Source: Heliocidaris erythrogramma (taxonomy: Eukaryota > Echinodermata > Echinoidea > Camarodonta > Echinometridae). Taken from it: 64,000 bases of DNA. A program made the position numbers and the translations under genes. The notes under the pieces are model-generated. The model did not search any database and had not been told where the DNA came from. It saw only the letters and a program-made list of their open reading frames with translations. Below, in pieces: positions 23,616-34,712 of the stretch; the stretch's first letter is position 1, and each line of letters begins with the position of its first letter. Location of the stretch: the NCBI GenBank assembly GCA_025617745.1, contig CM046853.1:63497024-63561023 (forward strand). Reading direction: 5' to 3'.

Positions 23616-24230
23616 ATCTTCAAAGTGGTTCTTAACAATATAGGGGGCTTGAGAATGTTCGAGGGGGGCACCCGTATACTGAAAAGTGTATGCATGTGTG
23701 TTTGGTCGAGTTATCAGTATTGTGTATGGAAATATATATTTTTTGGATAGCCAAGGGTGTATGATTTTGTCGAAAAAGTGAGGTACAAGCCAACACTAGT
23801 TAATCGATCGCCAGTTAGAGGCACGGATGTCACTCCACAAACAACCACACCCATTGCATCTGTATATTCGACTCTAAGACTACTACCCCTTGGATTACCA
23901 CCATTATCATTTCGGAAGCAGGTGGGTGTGTTGCCGGCTTCTTCTTGGGGATCTTCTTGGGGACCCCGTTGCATAAAACTTACCATTAATGGTAACTCTG
24001 CTATCAATGGTAACTACCATGGCAACATCACTCAACAGCCAATCAAAATCAAGGTTTCCATGAGAGTTACCATTGATGGCAAGTACGACTACCCAAGATA
24101 ACTGATGGGGTAAGTGGATATCACCGGGGTTCATGCAGGCAGAGGGTAGGCCTAGTTGTTCAGACGCAGAGAGTTGTTCATAAGAATGATGTCCTATAGG
24201 GCTACTTGTTCTAGGGGGTACTTGTTTAAA
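22965..24230. other. Low-complexity region, no gene
   Basis: C-runs at about 23301 and 23387, a CT then CTTT microsatellite at about 23543-23612, and near 23955-24090 short inverted words (TTACCATTAATGGTAA, GTTACCATTGATGG) suggestive of a small palindromic element. Long frames on both strands in this area disagree and are not supported. Confidence 0.5.
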
Positions 24231-24450
24231 GGGAAAGTCCACCCTAATTAAAAGATGGTGTCAAAAGAAGCACAGAAATTAAAGAAATAGATCAGTGAAG
24301 GTTTGAGCAAAATACGATAAGAAATAAGAAAGTTATGCAGTTTTAAAATTGTCATCAATCAAACACGAATTGGCAATTCAGTGACGTATCTTGCGAGTTC
24401 CTCTCCCATTTGCCATGTCGCCAAAAATCATTAATTTCCATTTTCTCTTA

Positions 24451-25396
24451 AAGATCACATTGCAAGAAAATTCCATCAAAATAAATATTGGCTTAATACT
24501 TATTATTGCATAGATGGCATACATTATACAAGGTTATCCAAATTCAACGCTTGGAAACATTTGAATTAATGATTATTATCAATTATAAAACGGTAAAAGA
24601 CAGCCCCCGATATAGCAGCTGAAGAGCTCCTTGAACGCTGCTGAGATGTGTGACGACACACGAAGGACCAGTCCTGTCTAAGCAGACGATGTCCCATAAC
24701 ATCTTACACATTTTTCAGTGCCTGTTTTGTCATCTCCTCTTCACTTATTTCTCTTACTTGACTAGCGTCAGTCTTAATGTTAGTCTGTTGCCTCACTCTT
24801 AACTTCGTGTATGGTATTATTTTGATGAAAAATGCAGCGTTAAAAAAATAAAGGAATCGGTCACTTGTAAACAAAATAAGACGCCATTGTATTTTCAGCT
24901 GCTTGCACCGGAGCATGTTCGGCGTTTCAAGAGGGAACGAATACAATCTGTGATATTATTGGGAGGGCTTTTCAATTTGAAAATGGGGTTTATTTCATTG
25001 ATCATTGACCCTTCTCCTGTGTATTTACAATCAAACGGTTTTAGTTATCAGAATCAGTTTCACTTTCCCTTTTAGAATGGTGTGAAATAAGGTCATGTTA
25101 AATATACCAAACTCTTTATAATTTGATAAATAATTGCATTGCAATTACGTTCATTCATTATAGGACGTCGTCTGCTTAAGCAGGATCGATCCCTAGTGTG
25201 ACGACATCAAAACATCGCTATATTTCTGGCGAATCCTCGGATATTCCAGATGCTTAGAAGAGCTTTTATTTATGTTGTTTTTATAATCATCAGATACGCA
25301 GTTGACATAAAACTTATACGATTGCCATCTGTAAGCTTCCCAGTTTCTAGTGATACATTAATTGCCATATTTGTGATTTTCTTGCAATGGGATCTT
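24451..25396. mobile_element. TA-flanked TIR element, family B copy 1
   Basis: Terminal inverted repeats AAGATCACATTGCAAGAAAA and TTTTCTTGCAATGGGATCTT are flanked by TA (24449-24450, 25397-25398). The 946-bp interior lacks a transposase frame. It contains TCTAAGCAGACGATGTCCCA and an inverted relative GACGTCGTCTGCTTAAGCAG. Copies 2 and 3 lie at 33132-34129 and 34713-35643 in the opposite orientation. This copy sits inside an older element that begins near 24230. Confidence 0.8.
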
Positions 25397-25809
25397 TAAT
25401 AAAATATTCAGTCATACATGCACGCGTTGCCATGGGCGGAAATATGCAGGAAATTCTTTTCATCAGGGGGTACATAACAATAGGTCGTCCCTTGATGAAT
25501 AGAATTGCGTACGGTAACACAATCTCCGCCACTGATCACTGCTCATATGTTTTTACACAACACCTGTATAAAACAATTTTATTCCTTCATCAAAAACAGG
25601 AAAATGAAAATTTATGAAAATTTAATGTGCTGTACTGAGCAAATGGGAGAGGAGATCACAAGATAATCATGGAGTTGCCAATTTGTGTTTGATTGATTAC
25701 AACTTCAAAAATTCATAACTTTCTTATTCTTCTTCTTCCTGCATGGGTACAACTGCCTCATTCAGGCTGAAGATTATTGCCGTCTTTTCTATGGTACCCA
25801 CTTCCAGTT

Positions 25810-27783
25810 GGGCAATTCCACATGAGAAGGGCAAAATCAGCTCATTTTAAATTTATACTAATAAAGATATATTTAATTGTTCCTAATAGCCAAATCCTTA
25901 AATTAAAAGAAACTGAAAAGTACTTTTTCCCGATCTCATTTGGAATTTGCACAATGCATGTTTGAAGTTACATGACATTTCAGTGTTTGCTGTTTACTAA
26001 ATATTTTGGGCAATGTAATGATTATGATGAAATAAATACATTGTTCAATTTGTGTCTCATGCATTAACTTTCATTATAATCGTTTATGTGTACGCAACCT
26101 GTGTTCCAAGGTATATGAGACATATACGGTATTTTCAGGAAGCATGTTTAAAATCTACTACAATATGGTTGTAATTCCGTTACCATAAATGGGGGAAAGT
26201 TTTCCTCCTATAGCTTTAAGAGTGAATATTTTTTGGGGAAACTGGAAATTCTCTGATTTCAACTTGTACCTTAAAACTTCCGATAACACTTATTTGAATA
26301 TCTTTTTCTGTTGGGCCAAATTTGTTGTAACTGAATTACCATCATGCAAAAAAGGTTAAAATGTGATTGAGAAGTTGGAACATGTGGTATGTGAAGTAGC
26401 TCTGAAGTGTGATTGATTGCAAAAAAGACGCAAACAATCCAGTATGAATGATAAATGTGTATGTTTACATCACTCAACATAATGGTAATAGAAAGGAGGA
26501 ATTTTTCAGTTTTAGATACCATCGATTTTATGAAAAAGAGCTCAATTTATTATGAAGCACTGTTTGGATTTGTTTGTTTGTTTGTTTGTATTTTGGTCTT
26601 GGTATCGGCCGGTGTGAATATTCACCTACCATTCATTTACTGATCATTCTGTCATTAGAGTTCCTGTCAAAAATTGCAAGCTCTTTTGAATTTTCTTTTA
26701 TTCATATTCTGGCATTCATTAATATATAATAAACATTAAAACAAAAGCTGGCTTTAGCTTTACAGATAAATATGTTTTCCATGTGATTATCACGTACTTG
26801 TAAGATATAAAATGCAATTGACCATATTTTCACTCAATCACACCTGTTTGCTGTTGTGCTTTTGCATGTCAGTCCTTCACAGTGCATTTTAAAGTTCTCC
26901 TTTTGATGGTTTAGAGAGTGATTAAACTGCAAGTCTATCTTTTTAAGGATTTTTATTGGTAGAGGAACACCTTCATAAATCTTCATATGCGAAGAATATA
27001 GCCAATTGAGTTAGTATTGAGAATAATTATTAATAATTAATTCCGTTACCACTGCTATTATGCCAATTTGTAATATGGAATATTGTTTTGATAATCATAA
27101 TTGTTTATTTATGCTGATGATTAAATGCCTGCAACGCAACTGACAAAATTAAACACAAATATACCAAGCAGTTGCTGCTTACCTCAACTAAAACATTGCA
27201 ATCTTACCCATTTCCAGTGTATTCGCAGATATCTTTTCATAATGGCCTTATGGTACTTATTTTAATATCTTTTTTTCACTTGAGACTGCTAATACAAATA
27301 TATTAACATTAGAGTTTACAGGAGATTGAAGAACCTTTAGTTTTCTTAGTAAATTTCAAAAGATGTAATTATGTTACTGATGACTTATCTCGGAAAAAGA
27401 GAAAATACATGTACTACACATTGTTATTTTTCAATATCTTCCTATCACAATGAAGTTGAATAAACAGTAAGCTGAATCACACATGAATCTGGAATAACTG
27501 GCTTGTATATACATATCAGAGGATATTGCATGGAAATGAGAGATTTAAAACACCATTTTCTGGTAATTCCGTTACCACGGTATATATATATATATATACC
27601 AGAATATAATTAATTTAAGTGAAAATTTTGGTAATGAAATAGTTCAGGTGAAAGAATGAGTACAATATATCAGCAGATTATTAATTGGCAGGAAGAGGAC
27701 CAAAGTACAAAATTAGTGCACAAACTCCAAAAATGTGAGCAAAAATATATCTAATTTGTAATTCTGTTACCGTGGAATTGCCC
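25810..27783. mobile_element. 1974-bp element with GGGCAATTCCAC ends
   Basis: GGGCAATTCCAC and its inverse GTGGAATTGCCC are flanked by AGTT on both sides (25806-25809, 27784-27787), consistent with a 4-bp target duplication. The interior is very AT-rich and repeats the word ATTCCGTTACCA (26173, 27040, 27566; variants at about 26330 inverted and 27762). No transposase frame is seen. Superfamily unknown. Confidence 0.55.
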
Positions 27784-27903
27784 AGTTGTGTATTACAGGC
27801 AAACTAAACACCAGGTTGACACGCTACTCTTTGCGAGAAATGTAGCGTATTATCAAACGTGCATATAGGGCGTGACTCTCCTGCACATGGGGCCTCCAAT
27901 TAA

Positions 27904-28470
27904 AGGGCAATCCAACCTTGTTAATAAGTTGATTTGTTTTGAAAGCAGAAAAATGAGAAAAACAGGATGGTGAAAGTTTGAAAGAAATCGGACAAAGAAT
28001 AAGAAAGTTATGGATGTTTGAAAAATGAGATCACTACATCTATGCAAATCTCAAATTGGCAATTTGGTGAGTCGATTGTGACATACTTGTGGACAACTCT
28101 CCCGTTTGTCGTACACAAATTTATCATTAATTTGCGGTTTTCTCCGAAGCGCCTTTACCCTCCGGTCCGTACTCAAAATATATTGGAGATAGCATATTGT
28201 TACAGGCCCTCATGAAAGAAAGAGAGCCTACTGAGTAATACATTTTGAAAAAAAATGACATTTTAGTCATTTTGTGTGTTGGAGCAACTTCATCATAGGA
28301 ACATTACCTATTCGGCCAATTTGAAATCCCCATAAGTATAGTGATTACAACTTTCAAAAAATCATAACTTTCTTATTGCTTATCCAATTTTGTTTAAACT
28401 TTCACCAATCTGCTTCTCTGATTTTTTCTCTTTCTTTCAGAGCAACTTGCTATTAAGGTTGGATTTCCCT
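27904..28470. mobile_element. TTAA-flanked MITE with long TIRs
   Basis: Begins AGGGCAATCCAACCTTG and ends inverted in GGTTGGATTTCCCT, between TTAA at 27900-27903 and 28471-28474. Inner blocks GAAAGTTTGAAAGAAATCGG and its inverse GTTTAAACTTTCACC show that the TIRs extend over 100 bp. Same family as 41756-42187. Confidence 0.8.
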
Positions 28471-28474
28471 TTAA

Positions 28475-29280
28475 CGTTCTGTCCGAGGAACGGAGTGTTT
28501 CCCCTGAACCCGACCCGAGCCTGCATCGGGAACAGAGCGGAGGTGTACGCTTACACACAATCTTCTTGTCAGCTCAGCGCGGGACTTCAATCCACGCTTA
28601 TGACGAAAGTCATATTCAGAGCCCGCGACGACGATCCGACTGGGCCACACCGCCTCCTCTATTCTTATTTCTTTCACTAAATCTCTTTCATTTTTCTTTA
28701 TTTAAAGGGATACGCCACCGGGCGGCCGTGGGGAAAGTCAGGATTGCGTAAGCCCCATTTACTCGTACACAAAGTTTGTGCGTCGAACGCGTCCGTTGGA
28801 CTAAGTGGGATTACATTTCGACTGCACGAAGCCGACCGAATCTCGCACGAGAGCCCAAGCTCAGGCGGAGCGTGCATGTTTGTGCGGCGACCAGTCTATC
28901 CGAGGTTTGCGCCCCGCGGGGCAACGGCATGATTAGGTAACGATCACGGTGCCCTCTCGCGGCATTAAAACGTCCACAATCTGCGGTTGATTATCCCTTT
29001 AATATCAGAGTACTATAGTAAGCACACTGTCATTACTTTCATTTCTCAGCGATTAAGGTAATGTGTGCAGTACAAGTTTACAATTTATTTGAAAGTGCTC
29101 TTTTGGGAAACTCTGAAATGTAGGAGTACTTTATGCCTCTCGGATATGCCACCCGCCCTGTTTGACTCCGATTTTTTTTGATCGATACGTGTGATTACTC
29201 CATTCTAGAGGAAGAAAGAACTGAACTTCTGAAAGATCAACAGAATCCTACTTTCAGAAATATCTCAAACTGGATTTCTC
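28475..29280. promoter_or_regulatory. GC-richer region upstream of GT31 gene
   Basis: The DNA is clearly GC-richer (about 28480-28960) than its surroundings and lies directly before the galactosyltransferase frame. It may hold the promoter and 5'UTR. No TATA box or defined element can be named; short open frames here have no family signature. Confidence 0.3.
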
Positions 29281-30372
29281 ATGGCTCGTGTATACCGTAT
29301 CTTTAAAATAGGATGTGTTATCATCACGTTTTTCTGTTTTGTGGCGTTATTTCGTCACCTGATCGGTGCTCTTCAGACCCGTCGTCTTCAGCAAAGCTTT
29401 GTCGGGAACGAGACGTCCACTGCTTTCATGTCAAACATACAGCGTGTGGACAAATCTAAAAAAATGAAACTGAATGGAGCAGAACCTAGTAATTGGCTTG
29501 AACATACACATTGGGAGTCTAAAATTGATCACCACACGTATCAATATCTGATCAATCCCAAAGAGAAGTGCGACTCTGTTGACCTGGTGGATAGCTCCGG
29601 AAACTTGACATTGCTTGTCCTAGTGAAATCGGCACCTGGTAACTTCAAATTGAGAGATGTGATCAGGAGAACCTACATCCAAGGAGCCTTGAAGTACAAT
29701 GTGTCCTGTAGAACTGTCTTTCTCCTTGGATTCACTGGTCATGATGAAAGCAAGCAAGCAGAGATCATCAAAGAGGCTGAGATTCATGGGGACATCATCC
29801 AGGAAGACTTCACAGACTCTTATTACAACCTCACTACCAAGGTAATAATGGGAGTCAAGTGGGCCATGACATTCTGCAAAAACAGCCAGTTCGTGATGCT
29901 GACTGACGATGATGTTATGTTCGACATCGTGACTCTTGTCGACGATCTGTCAAATGCACCCACAAAATATCATTCGGAATTCGTACTAGGTGAGCTGACG
30001 TATGATGCTTCTCCATTCAGAGATCCAAAAGGCAAGTTCAAGAAGTTTTACACCCCGAAAAGTTTGTACCCTCTGGATAAGTACCCGACATACCCACAGG
30101 GGCATGGTTACATCATTTCAAAGGACGTCGTACCACGGGTCTTTCATGCCTCTCAGGAACTACCACCTCCAGTACCATGGGAAGATGTCTACTTTGGCGT
30201 ACTGCTGAATAAAATTAAAGTACGTGTAACAGACAGGAAACCCTGGTATAGAGAACGACACCAAGACAAGTCGGCACCAGCGAATCCGCTGACCCCTCAT
30301 GATGACTATTTCAAGATTGAATTATCGATCGATAACATGCAGGCAGTTTGGAATGCTATATCTAGAGAGTGA
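29281..30372 (+). CDS. Beta-1,3-galactosyltransferase-like (GT31), intronless
   Basis: The 363-residue protein has the layout of a Golgi type II glycosyltransferase that transfers galactose or a related sugar from a UDP donor to glycans. It has a short cytosolic tail, one membrane anchor (about residues 10-31), a stem to about 95, then the GT31 domain. Family motifs are in order: RDVIRRTY (125-132), FLLG (147-150), GDIIQEDFTDSYYNLTTK (170-187), the metal-binding DDD (209-211), YPTYPQGHGYIIS (268-280) and EDVYFG (301-306). N-glycosylation sequons include NLT (108, 183) and NVS (140). The start gives the membrane anchor at the expected place. Length and single-exon structure fit animal B3GALT genes. 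Acceptor and sugar specificity cannot be decided from sequence; it could be a B3GNT. Confidence 0.92.
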   Translation: MARVYRIFKIGCVIITFFCFVALFRHLIGALQTRRLQQSFVGNETSTAFMSNIQRVDKSKKMKLNGAEPSNWLEHTHWESKIDHHTYQYLINPKEKCDSVDLVDSSGNLTLLVLVKSAPGNFKLRDVIRRTYIQGALKYNVSCRTVFLLGFTGHDESKQAEIIKEAEIHGDIIQEDFTDSYYNLTTKVIMGVKWAMTFCKNSQFVMLTDDDVMFDIVTLVDDLSNAPTKYHSEFVLGELTYDASPFRDPKGKFKKFYTPKSLYPLDKYPTYPQGHGYIISKDVVPRVFHASQELPPPVPWEDVYFGVLLNKIKVRVTDRKPWYRERHQDKSAPANPLTPHDDYFKIELSIDNMQAVWNAISRE

Positions 30373-32097
30373 GCTGATAGAGAATTTAATTTGAAGTGAA
30401 AATTGATGCATTATTGAACATTCTGTTGTTCAGGTGATATTTCTTTTCATAACAAGGATGTTGTACAGAAATGATGGAGTCCCATCTAATTACTAATATA
30501 TAGGTTCACAGCTTCATATAGGTTCATTTTTATTGCCCATGCATCAATGGAAATTTGTTGCGTTTACATGGTTAGGTTATCAACATAAACTGATGCATTT
30601 ATATAAAAGAAACGAATTCAATAAGCATTTTTGCGGAATAACATAGACATGTCATCGAAAGCAATATATAATATAATGATACAAAAATATATGTTTTCAA
30701 CATTTCCCTATACCTGAATGAGAAAATCTTACAGCGAGAATTTGATGTATCGAGAAAATAATTTGATGCATATACTAACGATCCGAAAGAATACCAGTTA
30801 TTGTCATTTTAGTGGTAATGAATTGTTGAATAAGTAACCTATTATAGTCGAAAAAATATGAGATTTAGATATATTTATTGCTTTAATGAATGAAAACATC
30901 TGGCATAATTGAAAGGATGTACAATTGAATGATTGGCATGCCTTGATTCTTTTATATCCGAGGTTCCAAGCCGCAGAAGCGATTGAGAGAGATCTATATA
31001 TTTTGAAGGGTTATGATGATGCGCAGATTAAAATAATGTGCTTGGTACAAATTAATCAAGGTCTCATACTGAAATTTACCAGCCTGAACGCGAAGAGCTT
31101 CTTGAGATAAAACTTAGAAAGTGTCACAGATATAATTATGCTTCTTTGTGGGCAATTTGAGTCATTGTCCGAGTGATTCCGCATATTGTATTTCATATAG
31201 TGCTATCACGAAAGATTAATCTATCAAATGAAAAAATTGCCATTCATGCCCATGCGTGCCCATTCATGATCATTTCATTTTAAATATTGTGTTTACGGCA
31301 CTAAATATGTTTGCTTGTATCCGGTTATAAGAAAAATTATGTGCACTTTCATGTGCACATTTGTTGTATACGTTCGGGTCGGCGAAACCTATCATTAAAA
31401 TAGAAAGCTTGTTGTGGCGGCTTTGAATTCGAACTAACTTCAAAGAATGTTGCTTTGCTGTAAACGAAAATAAAAATCACTGAAATTACTGTATAACAAA
31501 ACAAGAGTAATTGATATTACTAATAATCTTGTTTACAGGTAAGATACAGGCTATCATCATATTACCACAAGGTAACGAAGAAAAAAAAGAGACTACAGAA
31601 GATTATTATCGTAATGACTTTAATGCAAACCACAAGTGACCAACAGCAATAACGCAAGTAAAATGGATTCTGTTATTTAAACGTGACTGACATAAACAGC
31701 TACGCCTAACATTCATTAATATTCCATACATCTCAAGAATCATTTATAAACACTTGCCATTACGGGGATGACCTTGAGCAATTTGCATAGTTTGCATTTA
31801 CTGATTACTTCTCTTTTTTTAATCTTTTTTTTCCTTTTTTTTTTTCTTTTTTTTTTTTTTTTTGGGGGGGGGGGGCTTATCAGAATTTTTGGGGCATTAG
31901 ACCCAATTTTAAAAATAAAATCCTGGAGCCACACCTCGAACGGAAAATGGATGTCCAATTCCAGAAAAGCATATTCTAGGTTTTAATACACTTACAAAAC
32001 ACATCATCATCTTGTTAACAGCGATAGTTTATTGTTGTTTATTGTTGTGTTATATTATTATTATTCCTGCCATGCCTGTAGCTATTACGACATTGTA
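30373..32097. other. 3' flank of GT31 gene, no gene seen
   Basis: AT-rich sequence with a poly-T/poly-G tract at about 31806-31876. No further coding region or defined repeat was recognised. Confidence 0.5.
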
Positions 32098-32265
32098 GTG
32101 AAAGTAGATGAATTCGAGTTCGTCAGCAGTTGGTTGATGTCTGATGCTGTGATCGATGGCCCAATCGGGGAAGATGTGAACTTGGAAGATGAGACGACCC
32201 AGTGTGTTTATATTGAGAGTTAGTACCAGAATACAGACGACATTGAGTACACATCCACTCTTAAC
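32098..32265 (-). pseudogene. Decayed copy of SLC13 terminal exon
   Basis: On the minus strand the sequence after an acceptor (aatag|GTTAAG) reads VKSGCVLNVVCILVLTLNI and then a GRLIFQVHIFPDWA block. It is nearly identical to the terminal exon of the SLC13 gene at 49210-49401. An 11-bp deletion after the DWAIDHS codons shifts the frame, so the original C terminus is lost. Homology extends only across the exon and a few flanking bases. No other SLC13 exons were found nearby. It could be an isolated exon duplication, a relic of a lost tandem gene, or a rarely used alternative last exon. Confidence 0.75.
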
Positions 32266-32346
32266 CTATTTTACATATATACAGAGATTTGTAAAGGTAA
32301 CGAGAAACCAAAGCATGCATGAAATGGAAAAGAACGGTTTATGCAC

Positions 32347-32604
32347 GCTTGGGCTAAAACCACTTGGTCTAATTTCCAGATGGGCTACCTTCATTCGGGC
32401 TAAACCCTTTTGGTCTACTCTTCATTTGGTCTAATTTGCTCTTGGTCTAATAACCAGAAGGTCTAATGACCACTTGGGCTAATTATCACTTGGTCTAATT
32501 ACTATTTGGTCTAATTACCATTTCGTCTACTTTATTGTGTCACTTGGTCTACTACCAGTTTGTCTAATGTCAGTTTGTCTAATTCCCAGTCAGTCTAAAA
32601 CTAG
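32347..32604. repeat. Degenerate TTGGTCTAATT short-unit array
   Basis: About 14 units of 15-20 bp follow the pattern TTGGTCTAATTACCA with many variants. A matching array in reverse orientation lies at 36476-36771. Confidence 0.8.
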
Positions 32605-32810
32605 TTGTTCACTTTTTGCCCAGGGCGTCATATCTATATAGGCCACTGCCATAAAAGAAGAAAAAGAAGGCAGTGAACAAGTATAAAAAGCGGCATTTTT
32701 GTGGGTAGCAGGGGACACTTTTTGGGTGGAAAGGGGGGATTGTGCACTCCGCCAACGTTTTAGATGAACAAATAATGATAATAATAATGATGAGGATGAT
32801 AAAAAGAAGA

Positions 32811-32811
<1 letters not shown>

Positions 32812-32861
<50 letters not shown>
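32812..32861. repeat. (AAT)n microsatellite
   Basis: Uninterrupted AAT trinucleotide run of about 50 bp. Confidence 0.95.
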
Positions 32862-33773
32862 GTTGCATAATCTTCTTCTCATTCTTTTGTCGTTTTTCTT
32901 CTCTTTCTCTCTCTCTCTCGCTCTCTTTTAGGTCACTTGAAAAATCATAGGCCCCTTCCCCCCTGTGGCGCCGCCCCTGAAAATAGCAGTTTGCATAGCT
33001 TAAAAGAATCAGAGAAGCTTAATGGGAGAATATTTAGTTCTTGATATCACAACAGTGTGACACCTTTGAGCAGGAACTTAGCCAGAGCTGGGGACACAGT
33101 GCCCAAAAGTTTAATAATATTGCAGCAATTAAAGATCACATTACAAGAAAATCACAAATATGGCAATTAATGTATCACTAGAAACTGGGAAGCTTACAGA
33201 TGGCAATCGTATAAGTTTTATGTCAACTGCGTATCTGATGCTTATAAAAACAACATAAATAAAAGCTCTTCTAAGCATCTGGAATATCCGAGGATTCGCC
33301 AGAAATATAGCGATGTTTTGATGTTGTCACACTATAGGGATCGATCCTGCTTAAGCAGACGACGTCCTATAATGAATGAACGTAATTGCAATGCAATTAT
33401 TTATCAAATTATAAAGAGTTTGGTATATTTAAACATGACCTTATTTCACACCATTCTAAAAGGGAAAGTGAAACTGATTCTGATAACTAAAACCGTATGA
33501 TTGTAAATACACAGAAGAAGGGTCAGTGATCAATGAAATAAACCCCATTTTCAAATTGAAAAGCCCTCCGAATAATAGCACGGATGGTATTCGTTCCCCT
33601 CTTGAAACGCCGAACATGCCCCGGTGGCGTGGTTTTTTTTTGGTAACCAAGCCTAGGCAGATTTCGCATTTTTTCATACTAATACGGTTTATTCCGTCAA
33701 GACTAATCGGCATGAATATTCATGAAAACGAATTTTAGCTATATAATAAAACGAGCAAGGACATCGAGCAGCT

Positions 33774-33846
33774 GTTCTGTGTGGCGCAATCGGATAATCC
33801 AGTCCTCTCTTGGTGAAGGAACCACGAGTTCGAATCTCGGCAGAAG
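33774..33846 (+). ncRNA. tRNA-like sequence inside Mutator-like element
   Basis: An A-box-like GTGGCGCAATCGGAT (33781) and a B-box-like GAGTTCGAATCTC (33826) are 45 bp apart, as in tRNA genes. TTCTG and CAGAA could form part of an acceptor stem. D and anticodon stems are imperfect, so this is a tRNA-derived relic (perhaps from tRNA-Arg) and not a confident tRNA gene. Confidence 0.5.
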
Positions 33847-33874
33847 ATTATATTACGAAATTTTCTTTTGCTTA

Positions 33875-33898
33875 TTAGGGTTAGGGTTAGGGTTAGGG
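33875..33898 (+). repeat. Interstitial telomeric repeat (TTAGGG)4
   Basis: Four perfect TTAGGG units in tandem inside the Mutator-like element. Confidence 0.95.
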
Positions 33899-34131
33899 TT
33901 TGCTTATTTAAAAATAAGGTGACTGAGTAAGAAAATACAAGTCCGATACTTGTAGTCTGTTTCAAAGTCTTCAAAAAGGGGTTTCTGCCTAGGCTTGGTT
34001 ACCAAAAAAAAAGACGCGCCCCGGTGCAAGCAGCTGAAAATACAATGGTGTCTTATTTTGTTTACAAGTGACTGATTCCTTTATTTTTTAACGCTGCATT
34101 TTTCATCAAAATAACACCATACACGAAGTTA

Positions 34132-34712
34132 AAGGAGAATTAACCCCTGATTACAAATTTACTGATATTGGAAGGTGTAATATATTCCTACTTATTGGCC
34201 AAAATCATTTACTAATAAGATATCAGAAAAGGGTATAAATAAAGATATTCCAACACCCGGTATCGTCTCCTACTAATTTACATGGGGGCTGCCATTTTCT
34301 TGCTGATTTGGAGTTGTACATGAACCATTGAGAAATGTTCCAGTCAGGAAGATATTTTGAATCCAAGACCTGAATTGATTTTCTTCATTAACTAAAATCC
34401 CATATGTGATGAAAAATATAAAGTGGGTGTTTACATGTATTTTAAAAATTAAATCTTTATAATGATACTTTTAAATTGTCTGGTTTTGCTTAACAAAAAT
34501 CTATTTTCTTGGGTTTGCCAAACAGAGCAGAACATAATAATATATGCAGCATGCATTCTGACTTTTCAAGTCCCATTATCCGAAAGCAGGTGAATGCATA
34601 GTTTGCCGCTATAGATGCTCAGGGAAGAAGCATCCATAAAATTTGAATTAATTTGCTCCGTCCCATACGTCCAGTATCGAGAAAATAGATTTCTATTAAA
34701 GTAGCTATTCAA
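34132..34712. mobile_element. TIR element family A copy 2, truncated
   Basis: Starts AAGGAGAATTAACCCC after TA (34130-34131) inside a family B element and aligns with 10991 onward for about 580 bp. Its right end is missing, and the sequence passes directly into family B copy 3. Confidence 0.75.

Larger units (their letters stand above)
33627..34017. mobile_element. Mutator-like element, 391 bp, 9-bp TSD
   Basis: Terminal inverted repeats of about 34 bp (GCGT, T-run, GGTAACCAAGCCTAGGCAG) are flanked by perfect 9-bp duplications GCCCCGGTG (33618-33626, 34018-34026). The related element at 24451-25396 has the target word once, as expected for an empty site. A 9-bp TSD and longish TIRs fit a non-autonomous Mutator-like element. 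It carries a tRNA-like sequence and four TTAGGG units. Confidence 0.8.
33132..34129. mobile_element. TIR element family B copy 2, interrupted
   Basis: Starts AAGATCACATTACAAGAAAA after TA at 33130-33131 and follows the reverse complement of copy 1. It is split by the 391-bp element at 33627-34017 and then cut off at 34129, where the family A element begins. Confidence 0.75.

Noticed and set aside
32590-32868. 92-codon minus-strand ORF starting with a leucine run
   Set aside because: The N-terminal half is the (AAT)n microsatellite; the rest has no signature.
33774-33846. Functional tRNA gene
   Set aside because: Acceptor, D and anticodon stems have several mismatches; kept only as a tRNA-like relic.
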